5,622 nucleotides of DNA from Desulfonatronospira sp. (GCA_003563255.1 PWSL01000389.1:1-5622); one strand, 5' to 3'; counted from the stretch's first letter, positions 1 to 5,621 are shown. Notes: a model not told the origin generated them from the letters alone. Program-made: numbers and translations.

Positions 1-120
1 GGGAACATCTTCCGGACGCTCCGCGTCCACCAATGATCCAGCACTCACTTTTGAATACTATTTTTTCTGGTATTTCTCCATTGCCAAAAGTGAGTGCTGG
101 ATCCAGATACGCTCCCACGC
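1..120 (-). repeat. Left copy of a ~120-bp palindrome-rich dispersed repeat
   Basis: The reverse complement of this stretch matches 5110-5228 with one substitution (pairing position 86 region) and one single-base indel in the A-run, about 118 of 120 columns. It contains a GGACGC/GCGTCC hairpin with a 3-nt loop (14-28) and a perfect 18-bp inverted repeat, GATCCAGCACTCACTTTT at 35-52 paired with 86-103. The inner end stops matching after CCCACGC at 120, where the second hairpin arm present in the right copy is degraded. The outer end is cut by the window edge, so the real copy may be longer. It lies just downstream of the permease stop, and its long stem could help end that transcript, but there is no canonical terminator T-run. 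It resembles REP/MITE-type non-coding repeats; no transposase is present. Confidence 0.9.
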
Positions 121-164
121 ATAGAGTGTTTTTTTCCACAAAGTAACATCGCCAAATATCTCAC

Positions 165-1517
165 CTACACGATCTGGACCCGGATCAGCAGCAGATAGGC
201 AAGCATGACCACGCCAAGCAGGTACATCATCAGATTCGCCTCCCTGGGGCGACCCGCCAGGAGTTTGACAACCGGGTAGCTGATGAATCCAAGTGCCAGC
301 CCATCAGTTATGGAATTGGTCAGCGGGATGCCCAGCATGATCAGAAACGCGGGCAGGCTTTCGGTGTAGTCGTTCCAGTCGATCATCAATATGCTCGTGC
401 ACATGAGCGTTCCCACTACCACCAGGGCTGATGCCGTAATCGGGGCATAGCCTCCGACCATGGCCGCAAGAGGGGCAAAGAACAGCGCTAAAATAAACAG
501 GATCGCCACCACCACGGCGGTCAGCCCGGTGCGTCCGCCCTGCTCAATTCCAGCGGCGCTTTCGATGTAGCTGGTCACGGTGCTGGTCCCGAACAGGGAG
601 CCGATGATGGTAGCCCCGGCATCGGAAACCAATGCCTGGTTGGCCCGGGGCAGGACGTTGCCGCGCATGAACCCGCCCCGTTCCGCCACACCCACCAGCG
701 TGCCGATGGTGTTGAAGACGTCAGTGAAGAGCAGGATAATGACAAACGGCAGGCAGACCAGGCTGAAGGCGGTACGGATATCCAGCTGGAACATGGCCGC
801 GTTTTCGATCCGGGGCAGGCCGATGAACGTGCCGCCCCAGTGGACCTGTCCGAGGGCCCAGGCAAGCGCCGTGGACAGAAGAATGCCGATCACGATGGCC
901 CCCCGGACCTTTCTGGCCATCAAGGCGGAGATGACCAGCAGGCCGAAGGTGAACACCGCAATGTCAGCGGTCATGAAATCCACGTTGAGCCCGACAAACG
1001 TTCCCGGGGCCGCGATGAGGACCGAACCGTTCCGAAGCCCGATAAAGGCGATAAACAGGCCGATCCCGGCCGCGATTCCGTTTCTCAGGCTTGGACTGAC
1101 GGATTCGATGATCGCCTGGCGTACCTTGAGCAGGGATAGAATCAGAAAGCCCACGCCCGAAAGAAAGACAATGCCCAGCCCGGTTTGCCATGGGTTGGTA
1201 ATGCCAAGGGCAGCCAGGCTCATGACAATGGTCACGAAAAGGTAATTGTTTCCCATTCCTGGCGCCTGGGCAATGGGATAGCGGGCGTAAACGCCCATAA
1301 TAAACGTCCCGGCTGCCGCGGCCACGCAGGTTGCCAGGAGCACGGCCTGGTGATCGAGGCCGGTGGGGTTCCCCAGGAAATCAGTGGCCAGGATCGCCGG
1401 GTTGACGAAGATGATGTAGGCCATGGTCAGAAAGGTCGTCAGCCCGGCAGTGACCTCTGTACGCACACTCGTGTTGTTTTCGGATAAACGAAAGATTTTG
1501 TTCAGCAGTGCAGCCAT
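165..1517 (-). CDS. NCS2-family (AzgA-type) purine base permease
   Basis: This 450-residue inner-membrane protein is nearly all hydrophobic segments. The AzgA/COG2252 group it resembles imports hypoxanthine, guanine or adenine with protons. Seen family marks: TFLTMAYIIFVNP (28-40) in the first membrane segment, APGMGNN (85-91), FTDVFNTIGTLVGVA (264-278, the TM8 substrate region) and GTSTVTSYIESAAG followed by GGRTG (310-331, TM10). Length is normal for bacterial members. The ATG start is supported by GGGAGGA at 1526-1532 with an 8-nt spacer, and the protein begins at the point expected for the family. Two residues depart from the form I remember as common: N90 where many members have Leu or Glu, and N269 where FDT is usual, so substrate choice cannot be assigned. 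It follows cstA by 79 bp on the same strand and probably shares its transcript. Confidence 0.93.
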   Translation of the reverse strand: MAALLNKIFRLSENNTSVRTEVTAGLTTFLTMAYIIFVNPAILATDFLGNPTGLDHQAVLLATCVAAAAGTFIMGVYARYPIAQAPGMGNNYLFVTIVMSLAALGITNPWQTGLGIVFLSGVGFLILSLLKVRQAIIESVSPSLRNGIAAGIGLFIAFIGLRNGSVLIAAPGTFVGLNVDFMTADIAVFTFGLLVISALMARKVRGAIVIGILLSTALAWALGQVHWGGTFIGLPRIENAAMFQLDIRTAFSLVCLPFVIILLFTDVFNTIGTLVGVAERGGFMRGNVLPRANQALVSDAGATIIGSLFGTSTVTSYIESAAGIEQGGRTGLTAVVVAILFILALFFAPLAAMVGGYAPITASALVVVGTLMCTSILMIDWNDYTESLPAFLIMLGIPLTNSITDGLALGFISYPVVKLLAGRPREANLMMYLLGVVMLAYLLLIRVQIV

Positions 1518-1525
1518 CCAGCACG

Positions 1526-1532
1526 TCCTCCC
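1526..1532 (-). promoter_or_regulatory. Ribosome binding site of the purine permease
   Basis: Reading the minus strand, GGGAGGA stands 8 nt before the ATG at 1517. A second GGAGGAC lies a little further upstream, giving two purine-rich tracts in the short cstA-permease gap. The one nearest the ATG has the right spacing. This supports independent translation of the second gene rather than coupling to the cstA stop. Confidence 0.75.
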
Positions 1533-1596
1533 TTCAAAAGTCCTCCATTCAACCAGCAGTGCCGATCCAGCCCTGTCACTATTCCAGACCTGGACG

Positions 1597-3045
1597 TCAT
1601 GACTGGTGCGATCCAGGCTGGTCGGAGATTTTCCGGGTCAGGGTTTTTCCTGCGACGTTTGCATATCGCACCAGAGCAAACAGGCAGCCCAGCGATGTCA
1701 CCACACCCAGAATATTTGCGAATTCAGCGCTCAGGTTAAATCCGATGTCCGCCTGGGCGATGAAAGAAATGCACACAGCGGTCATAAATGCCGCCGGAAG
1801 CGATGCCATCCAGTGAATTCTGCCGGAACAAGCCAAAAAAATGGCTGCCGCCCACAGTACCATCATGGCCAGAAACTGGTTGGTCCAGCCAAAATACCGC
1901 CAGATGATCTGAAAATCCTGGGTGGAAATAATGTATGCCGTCAGGAACAGGGGGATTAGCAGCAAAAGGCGGTTGAAAGGCCTTGCCTGGTTCAGGCGGA
2001 AGGTTTCGGCCAGGATCAGCCGGGTTGAACGAAAGGCAGTGTCCCCTGAGGTAATGGGCAGAACAATGACTCCGAGAATGGCCAGCAGCCCGCCCACAGG
2101 CCCGAGCAGCGATCGGCAGACCTGGTCAACCACCAGTGACGGCGTGCCGGCCTGTATGACCTGGTAGAGCGCTTCAGGACTTTGATAAAACGACATGCCG
2201 GCGGTCGCCCAGACCAGGGCGATGGTGCCTTCGGCGATCATTCCCCCGTAAAATACAAGGCGGCCTTTTTTCTCATTGACTATGCACCTGGCCATGATGG
2301 GCGACTGTGTGGAGTGAAACCCGCTGATGGCGCCGCAGGCCAGGGTGATGAAAAGCATGGGCCAGATTGGAAGATGACCGGGATGGGTGTTTTGAATGGG
2401 ATCAATACTGGGCAGGATATGCATGTCAGAAAACGCCATGCCTGCAGCGATGCCTACGGTCATGAATAACAGGAGCAGACCCAGGAAAGGGTAAACACGC
2501 CCGATAATCTTGTCCACGGGCAGAAAAGAGGCCAAGAAGTAATAGCCGAAGATGCACCCCACGAAAAGCTGGACATTGAGCCCGGTCAGGCTGCCCAACA
2601 GGTTGGCCGGGCCCAGGATGAAGACCACGCCCACCAGGATCATGAGCACCATGGATATCACCCGCATGACCATTTTTGCGGGCATTCCCATGAACTTGCC
2701 GATCACTTCGGGCAAGGAAGCGCCCTTGTTTCGAAACGAGAGCATCCCGCTGTAATAGTCATGAACAGCCCCGGCAAAAATGGTCCCGATCACGATCCAG
2801 AACAGGGCAGCGGGCCCGTAAAGGGCCCCAAGAATGGGGCCGAATATGGGGCCGAGCCCGGCAATGTTGAGAACCTGGATACAGAATGCTTTCCACGCGG
2901 GCAGGGGAACATAGTCGACGCCGTCAGCCATTTCCCGGGCAGGAACTGCTCCGCCGGGATCGCTGCCGAATGTCTTTTCCACGAATCTTGCGTAGGTGAA
3001 GTATCCGGCAATCAAAAACAGGATGCAGAAGATTAAATATGCCAT
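1597..3045 (-). CDS. cstA: CstA-family carbon starvation protein (short form), membrane carrier
   Basis: This is a 482-residue polytopic inner-membrane protein. Characterised CstA-family members (E. coli CstA, BtsT/YjiY) take up pyruvate or peptides, so that class of substrate is likely here, but the exact one is not visible. Seen marks, counted from the ATG: an N-terminal membrane helix, DYVPLPAW (44-51), GLGPIFGPILGALYGP (63-78), HDYYSG (95-100), ISGFHSTQSPIMAR (240-253) and LPITSGDTAFRS (329-340). All are typical CstA blocks. It is much shorter than the ~700-residue E. coli proteins and lacks their long C-terminal extension; compact versions near 480 residues are common in other phyla. The frame is open to a TTG at 3063, but the ATG at 3045 is preferred because CAGGAG sits 9 nt before it. 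It is probably the first gene of a transcript continuing into the purine permease. Confidence 0.93.
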   Translation of the reverse strand: MAYLIFCILFLIAGYFTYARFVEKTFGSDPGGAVPAREMADGVDYVPLPAWKAFCIQVLNIAGLGPIFGPILGALYGPAALFWIVIGTIFAGAVHDYYSGMLSFRNKGASLPEVIGKFMGMPAKMVMRVISMVLMILVGVVFILGPANLLGSLTGLNVQLFVGCIFGYYFLASFLPVDKIIGRVYPFLGLLLLFMTVGIAAGMAFSDMHILPSIDPIQNTHPGHLPIWPMLFITLACGAISGFHSTQSPIMARCIVNEKKGRLVFYGGMIAEGTIALVWATAGMSFYQSPEALYQVIQAGTPSLVVDQVCRSLLGPVGGLLAILGVIVLPITSGDTAFRSTRLILAETFRLNQARPFNRLLLLIPLFLTAYIISTQDFQIIWRYFGWTNQFLAMMVLWAAAIFLACSGRIHWMASLPAAFMTAVCISFIAQADIGFNLSAEFANILGVVTSLGCLFALVRYANVAGKTLTRKISDQPGSHQS

Positions 3046-3054
3046 TAAACAAAA

Positions 3055-3060
3055 CTCCTG
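3055..3060 (-). promoter_or_regulatory. Ribosome binding site fixing the cstA start
   Basis: On the minus strand CAGGAG is followed by 9 nt and then ATG at 3045. The alternative upstream TTG at 3063 would place this Shine-Dalgarno inside the coding sequence, so the ATG is the better start. Confidence 0.8.
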
Positions 3061-3068
3061 CAAGGTTC

Positions 3069-3090
3069 ATGGAACAACAGGTTGTTTCAT
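3069..3090. repeat. 22-bp inverted repeat in the cstA leader / divergent region
   Basis: ATGGAACAAC (3069-3078), then AG, then GTTGTTTCAT (3081-3090) forms a 10-bp dyad with one G:A difference, which becomes a G-U pair in one RNA strand. It lies 24-45 bp upstream of the cstA ATG and about 55 bp upstream of the -35 of the opposite gene. It could be a protein operator or a leader hairpin for cstA. It has no T-run and could also be chance. No convincing sigma-70 promoter for cstA was found around it. Confidence 0.5.
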
Positions 3091-3122
3091 TGATTTCAAG
3101 GACGGAAGCAAGCGGATTTTGT

Positions 3123-3145
3123 TTGAAATTTGTGCTAAACGCCTA
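3123..3145 (+). repeat. Dispersed 23-bp motif abutting a promoter
   Basis: The block TTGAAATTTGTGC followed by TAAACGCCTA recurs in inverted orientation at 5306-5328, with 21 of 23 positions identical. Its core GAAATTTGTGC also occurs on the minus strand at 5002-5012. Here the similarity ends exactly where the -35 box of the following promoter begins (3146). It may be an upstream promoter element, a regulator site, or the end of a repeat family that carried or attracted a promoter. Confidence 0.7.
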
Positions 3146-3173
3146 TTGACGCACAGCAAAATAATGCTATACA
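3146..3173 (+). promoter_or_regulatory. Predicted sigma-70-type promoter of the phospholipase-like gene
   Basis: TTGACG (3146-3151) matches the -35 consensus at five of six positions. After a 16-nt spacer comes TATACA (3168-3173), a four-of-six -10 box preceded by TGC, an extended -10 signature. Transcription would begin near 3180, leaving a leader of about 25 nt that contains AAGGAA (3191-3196) 9 nt before the ATG. The GAAATTTGTGC motif lies 10 nt upstream of the -35, as it does in the promoter of the DUF523-DUF1722 gene. Confidence 0.65.
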
Positions 3174-3205
3174 GGGTCAGTATTTTTTACAAGGAAATAT
3201 CAATT

Positions 3206-3937
3206 ATGAAAAAAATATTCTTTCTGTTCCTGCTGTTTTTCTTTTTTTCGGCTGATAACGCTTTTGCCTGGGGTCCCATGACCCACACTCATTTTGCCTT
3301 TGAGATTCTCCGGGCCGCCAGCTTGCTGCCAGTTGCCGTGTATTCTCTGTTGACGGCCTACTCCACCAATTTTATCTACGGTTCGGTGGTTGCGGATTAC
3401 TTTCTAGGCAAACCGGGACATAAAAACCCCCATGACTGGGAAACCGGGTTTATGTTGCTGCAGGCTGCGGGCAAACGCACCGACCAGGCTTTTGCCTGCG
3501 GTTTTCTGAGCCATCTGGCTGCGGATACCGTGGCTCACGGCAAGATGAACCTGGGGGCAAAGGGCAAACTGGGCCATGCCTGGGTGGAGATGGAATCCGA
3601 CAGCCTGGTGACCAGGCAGTGCTGGCCGGCAGTGGTCCGACTGGACAAGACCCGCCTCAAGTCAAACGACCGGCTGGCCGGGAAGGTCATCGATCCCAGA
3701 GATTGCCGTTCCAGGGGATTTCAGGGAATCTACCGGGCCTGCCTGAGCATGTCCGGACTAAACCGTCGCCGCATCACCAGTTATTACAGCGAGGATTTTG
3801 ACACGTATCACAGCATGTCCGTGCAGCGCGCTATTGACGTCCTTAGCCGCAAAGAATCCAGCATATACGTGCAGATGACGCCAAACATCAAAAAAAAGAC
3901 AAAGATGCTCACCGCACTTAAAAGCATCCTGGCCTGA
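3206..3937 (+). CDS. Exported zinc-dependent phospholipase C / S1-P1 nuclease-like protein (PF00882 type)
   Basis: This 243-residue precursor has a clear signal peptide: MKK, a Phe/Leu-rich core, then AFA cut before W22. The family (Clostridium alpha-toxin, B. cereus PLC, related S1/P1 nucleases) binds three zinc ions, partly through the free amino group of the N-terminal Trp. The mature start WGPMTHTHF fits this. Other candidate ligands in the right order are H27 (or H29), D64, H76, H103, D107, H111, H124 and E128. The D64-H76 spacing of 12, H103-D107 spacing of 4 and H124-E128 spacing of 4 agree with alpha-toxin. It has a single catalytic-type domain and no C-terminal lipid-binding PLAT/C2 domain. 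The ATG is chosen over the longer open frame (to 2996) because only it gives a ribosome site and signal peptide. The substrate is unknown: phospholipid, nucleic acid or another phosphoester. It stands alone on this strand with its own predicted promoter. Confidence 0.82.
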   Translation: MKKIFFLFLLFFFFSADNAFAWGPMTHTHFAFEILRAASLLPVAVYSLLTAYSTNFIYGSVVADYFLGKPGHKNPHDWETGFMLLQAAGKRTDQAFACGFLSHLAADTVAHGKMNLGAKGKLGHAWVEMESDSLVTRQCWPAVVRLDKTRLKSNDRLAGKVIDPRDCRSRGFQGIYRACLSMSGLNRRRITSYYSEDFDTYHSMSVQRAIDVLSRKESSIYVQMTPNIKKKTKMLTALKSILA

Positions 3938-3970
3938 AAATTATTTCCTCGGACCAAATACCATTCAAAA

Positions 3971-4909
3971 TTACACGTGATTGCGCAGCTTCAGTTCCAT
4001 GGGATGAGGATTCAGATACACCTGTTCTTTGAGGTAAGGCTGTTGATATTTGCGAACGTAGTGATTCAGAAGGGTTACAGGCACAATGAGAGGCACCTGG
4101 GATTTCTGGTAATTGCTGATGACTTCCAGTAATTCCTGCTTTTCATCGCTGCTTAGATCCCGCTTGAAGTATCCCATAACGTGCTGCAGCACGTTGACGT
4201 TCTTTTTTATAGTGGAAGCAAACTTCAAGGCAGCCATGAGCTTGCTGATATACAGGGATGCCAGTTCATCCGGCGGCGTTTTCCCGGCCCCGGCCACCAT
4301 TCTGCCCAGTTCCCGGTAGGCATTTACATTGTGTGCCATGAGAAGCAGCTTGTGCCTGGTATGATAATCCACCAGCCTGGAAGTGCTTAAACCTTGTTCC
4401 ATATGTTGCATCCACCTGCCGAACACGAAAATCCTGGTGATGAAATTTTCCCGCAGCATGGGATCATGCAGCCTGCCCTCCTCTTCCACCGGCAACAGGG
4501 GAAAGCGCTCCATGAACATCCCCGCGAACATCCCCCGGCCTTTGGGTACCGGGTGCCCTTTGTCATTGTAGACCTTAACCCTTTCCATGCCGCTGCTGGG
4601 TGATTTGCTCTTGAAAATAAACCCGCACAGCCTCTCCTGTTCCAGTTCATCAAGCCTCCTGGACGCCCAGTTCTGCATCATCTCTGTATAGTCTTCGCCC
4701 GACTTCTGGGTGACCAGCCTGGGGTTGTCCACATCACCCACCAGGCGCAGAGCTTCCCTGGGAGTGGACATGCCTGACTCCGTTTCCGGACACACTGGCA
4801 CATAACTGACATACTTACCCAGCAGATCCCGAAGGTACCTGTCCAGCTTGTGCCCACCGTCATAACGCACGTTTTCGCCCAGAAGGCATGTACTTATTCC
4901 AATTTTCAA
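3971..4909 (-). CDS. DUF523-DUF1722 fusion protein (TudS-like N-terminus, YbgA-like C-terminus)
   Basis: A 312-residue soluble protein with two domains. Residues 1 to about 160 form DUF523, the family of the 4Fe-4S thiouracil desulfidase TudS: ISTCLLGENVRYDG (5-18) with C8, VCPE with C40, and CGFIFKSKSPSSGMERV (95-111). Residues about 180-312 form DUF1722/YbgA: YHTRHKLLLMAH (182-193) through the end block YLNPHPMELKLRNHV (298-312). The start is TTG at 4909: AAGGAG lies 6 nt upstream, the protein begins exactly where the family does, and an in-frame TAG six codons upstream rules out an earlier start. The place often held by a third cluster cysteine in SPSCG is Ser (S106) here, while C95 is nearby. 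A link to thiolated-base metabolism or DNA repair is inferred from family context only; no photolyase gene is in the window. It converges on the phospholipase-like gene with 33 bp between stops. Confidence 0.92.
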   Translation of the reverse strand: MKIGISTCLLGENVRYDGGHKLDRYLRDLLGKYVSYVPVCPETESGMSTPREALRLVGDVDNPRLVTQKSGEDYTEMMQNWASRRLDELEQERLCGFIFKSKSPSSGMERVKVYNDKGHPVPKGRGMFAGMFMERFPLLPVEEEGRLHDPMLRENFITRIFVFGRWMQHMEQGLSTSRLVDYHTRHKLLLMAHNVNAYRELGRMVAGAGKTPPDELASLYISKLMAALKFASTIKKNVNVLQHVMGYFKRDLSSDEKQELLEVISNYQKSQVPLIVPVTLLNHYVRKYQQPYLKEQVYLNPHPMELKLRNHV

Positions 4910-4915
4910 ATGCTT

Positions 4916-4921
4916 CTCCTT
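4916..4921 (-). promoter_or_regulatory. Ribosome binding site deciding a TTG start
   Basis: Minus-strand AAGGAG stands 6 nt before TTG (4909-4907). No ATG or GTG is available near it in frame, and the next in-frame codon block upstream contains TAG. The site therefore fixes an unusual TTG start for the DUF523-DUF1722 gene. Confidence 0.8.
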
Positions 4922-4962
4922 TATCTAAAAACTCAATAAATTTCGCACAATAATTTGGATTT

Positions 4963-4991
4963 ATTACATTTTTACATACTTCATATGTCCA
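4963..4991 (-). promoter_or_regulatory. Predicted sigma-70-type promoter of the DUF523-DUF1722 gene
   Basis: On the minus strand TGGACA (4991-4986, five of six to the -35 consensus), a 17-nt spacer and TGTAAT (4968-4963, five of six to the -10) form a near-consensus promoter. Transcription would start near 4956, giving an AT-rich leader of about 46 nt. GAAATTTGTGC (5012-5002) ends exactly 10 nt before the -35, and TGTGC-TTT-GCACA (4994-5006) forms a dyad centred about 44 bp before the predicted start, a position typical of an activator site. Confidence 0.7.
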
Positions 4992-4993
4992 GA

Positions 4994-5012
4994 TGTGCTT
5001 TGCACAAATTTC
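4994..5012 (-). promoter_or_regulatory. Shared upstream motif and dyad (possible regulator site)
   Basis: The minus strand reads GAAATTTGTGC then AAAGCACA. The inner TGTGC/GCACA arms are a perfect 5-bp dyad with a 3-nt centre. The motif GAAATTTGTGC is repeated at 3125-3135 with the same 10-nt distance to its -35. ACATGTT lies just upstream of the motif (5014-5020), and the third copy at 5306-5328 also has AACATGTT nearby (5332-5339). The bound factor, if any, is unknown. Confidence 0.5.
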
Positions 5013-5094
5013 GGAACATGTTTTTTCATTTTCAAAGAAAGCCAGGAGGTTTTGCCCACGGAACTCACTGAAGCACACTGAAGTTTTTTCTTAT

Positions 5095-5246
5095 CGCTCC
5101 CCACGCTCTGCGTGGGAGCGTATCTGGATCCAGCACTCACTTTCGGCAATGGAGAAATACCAGAAAAAAAGTATTCAAAAGTGAGTGCTGGATCATTGGT
5201 GGACGCGGAGCGTCCGGAAGATGTTCCCACGCAGAGCGTGGGAACA
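5095..5246 (+). repeat. Right copy of the palindrome-rich repeat with its flanking hairpins
   Basis: Positions 5110-5228 are the inverted copy of 1-120. Elements in order: a hairpin CCCACGC-TCT-GCGTGGG (5100-5116), extendable to 11 bp with one bulged C (5095-5120); the palindrome CTGGATCCAG (5124-5133); a perfect 17-bp inverted repeat GATCCAGCACTCACTTT (5127-5143) with partner 5178-5194; a hairpin GGACGC-GGA-GCGTCC (5201-5215); and an 11-bp hairpin TGTTCCCACGC-AGA-GCGTGGGAACA (5222-5246). Three of the four stems close on 3-nt loops. Short palindromes built on GTTCCCACGC/GCGTGGGAAC recur in many bacterial genomes and resemble REP elements mobilised by RAYT-type TnpA proteins; that mechanism is an inference here. 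Open frames across it are repeat artefacts. Confidence 0.88.
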
Positions 5247-5260
5247 ATAAAGGAAATGAT

Positions 5261-5301
5261 GCCCCGAAGGGGCCACATTTTCCGTGCAGGGGCGCGGAAA
5301 A
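5261..5301. repeat. Two adjacent hairpins
   Basis: GCCCC-GAA-GGGGC (5261-5273) is a perfect 5-bp stem with a 3-nt loop. It is followed 4 nt later by TTTTCCGTG-CAGGGG-CGCGGAAAA (5278-5301), a 9-bp stem with one G-U pair. The first has the same form (GCCC-GAA-GGGC) as one at 5593-5603. They continue the hairpin series directly downstream of the right repeat copy and may belong to the same composite element. Neither has a T-run marking a clear terminator. Confidence 0.7.
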
Positions 5302-5305
5302 AGCC

Positions 5306-5328
5306 TAGACGCTTAGCACAAATTTCAA
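5306..5328 (-). repeat. Third copy of the GAAATTTGTGC motif
   Basis: The minus strand carries TTGAAATTTGTGC followed by TAAGCGTCTA, 21 of 23 identical to 3123-3145. Unlike the other two sites, no -35/-10 pair follows it: the -35 position reads GGCTTT. This suggests the motif can travel as part of a repeat without being a promoter. Confidence 0.75.
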
Positions 5329-5329
5329 G

Positions 5330-5341
5330 CCAACATGTTGG
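5330..5341. repeat. Perfect 12-bp palindrome
   Basis: CCAACATGTTGG is a perfect dyad beside the third motif copy. Its centre ACATGTT also occurs next to the motif upstream of the DUF523-DUF1722 gene. It could be a protein site or part of the repeat. Confidence 0.6.
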
Positions 5342-5481
5342 TCGTTAAAATCGGTTCGTGGTTCCTGGTTACCTTTTGTTCCCAAGAAAGAAAACAAATC
5401 CGAAGAATTTTCTGCATAGCAGGGTTTAACCGGGCCTGCTCCCTTGTATAGGATCACGGGCACGGTGTAAACTCCCTTCCT
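5342..5481. other. Unassigned intergenic stretch
   Basis: I see no gene, convincing promoter or strong fold here. A weak 6-bp dyad AGCAGG/CCTGCT lies around the TTTAACC sequence near 5417-5439. The short string TTACCTTTTG is shared with a spot just before the branched foldback near the right edge. Nothing else is supportable. Confidence 0.4.
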
Positions 5482-5525
5482 TTTCTTCCGGCACTCATGA
5501 ATGCCGGAAGAAAGTGAGTGCTGGA
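5482..5525. repeat. Hairpin plus partial copy of the repeat's terminal motif
   Basis: TTTCTTCCGGCA (5482-5493) pairs perfectly with TGCCGGAAGAAA (5502-5513) around an 8-nt centre. It overlaps AAAGTGAGTGCTGGA (5511-5525), the same string as the end of the long inverted repeat in both ~120-bp copies. CCGGCACTCA (5488-5497) is in turn a one-mismatch partner of TGAGTGCTGG (5515-5524), so the region looks like a shortened relative of the same element. Confidence 0.7.
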
Positions 5526-5540
5526 GTGATTACCTTTTGG

Positions 5541-5621
5541 CCTGGCTTCCGCCTGTCACGCCTGTGGCGTGATTTAATTGCTCGCAGAGCAAGCCCGAAG
5601 GGCATTAAACTGGGAGCCAGG
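5541..5621. repeat. Multi-branch foldback element
   Basis: An outer stem CCTGGCTTCC (5541-5550) with GGGAGCCAGG (5612-5621, one G-U pair) encloses a hairpin TCACGCC-TGT-GGCGTGA (5556-5572). It also encloses an inner stem TTTAAT (5573-5578) with ATTAAA (5604-5609). That inner stem in turn holds TGCTC-GCA-GAGCA (5579-5591) and GCCC-GAA-GGGC (5593-5603). Nearly every base is paired and every apical loop is 3 nt. The element may continue past the window. It could be a structured REP-like repeat or a folded RNA. No promoter or coding frame was recognised for it. Confidence 0.75.

Noticed and set aside
580..1245. 221-codon plus-strand open frame inside the permease
   Set aside because: It is the antisense shadow of a clearly conserved membrane protein and its translation looks low in complexity and unlike any family.
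1583..1594. Terminator after cstA (TCCAG-AC-CTGGA)
   Set aside because: A 5-bp stem with a 2-nt loop and no T-run, too weak to call; the permease is probably co-transcribed.
3046..3063. TTG start for cstA at 3063
   Set aside because: The Shine-Dalgarno CAGGAG lies inside this extension and serves the ATG at 3045.
2996..3205. N-terminal extension of the phospholipase-like frame
   Set aside because: It runs antisense into the cstA start and across the promoter, and it would bury the signal peptide. The ATG at 3206 has a ribosome site and a signal peptide directly after it.
3938..3970. Bidirectional terminator between the convergent genes
   Set aside because: The 33-bp gap is AT-rich but contains no stem-loop.
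5281..5306. Promoter following the third GAAATTTGTGC copy
   Set aside because: The -35 position reads GGCTTT and no TATAAT-like box follows at proper spacing.
4964..5348. Several open frames of 60-105 codons on both strands
   Set aside because: They are made from the palindromic repeats, have no family resemblance, and overlap the promoter of the DUF523-DUF1722 gene.
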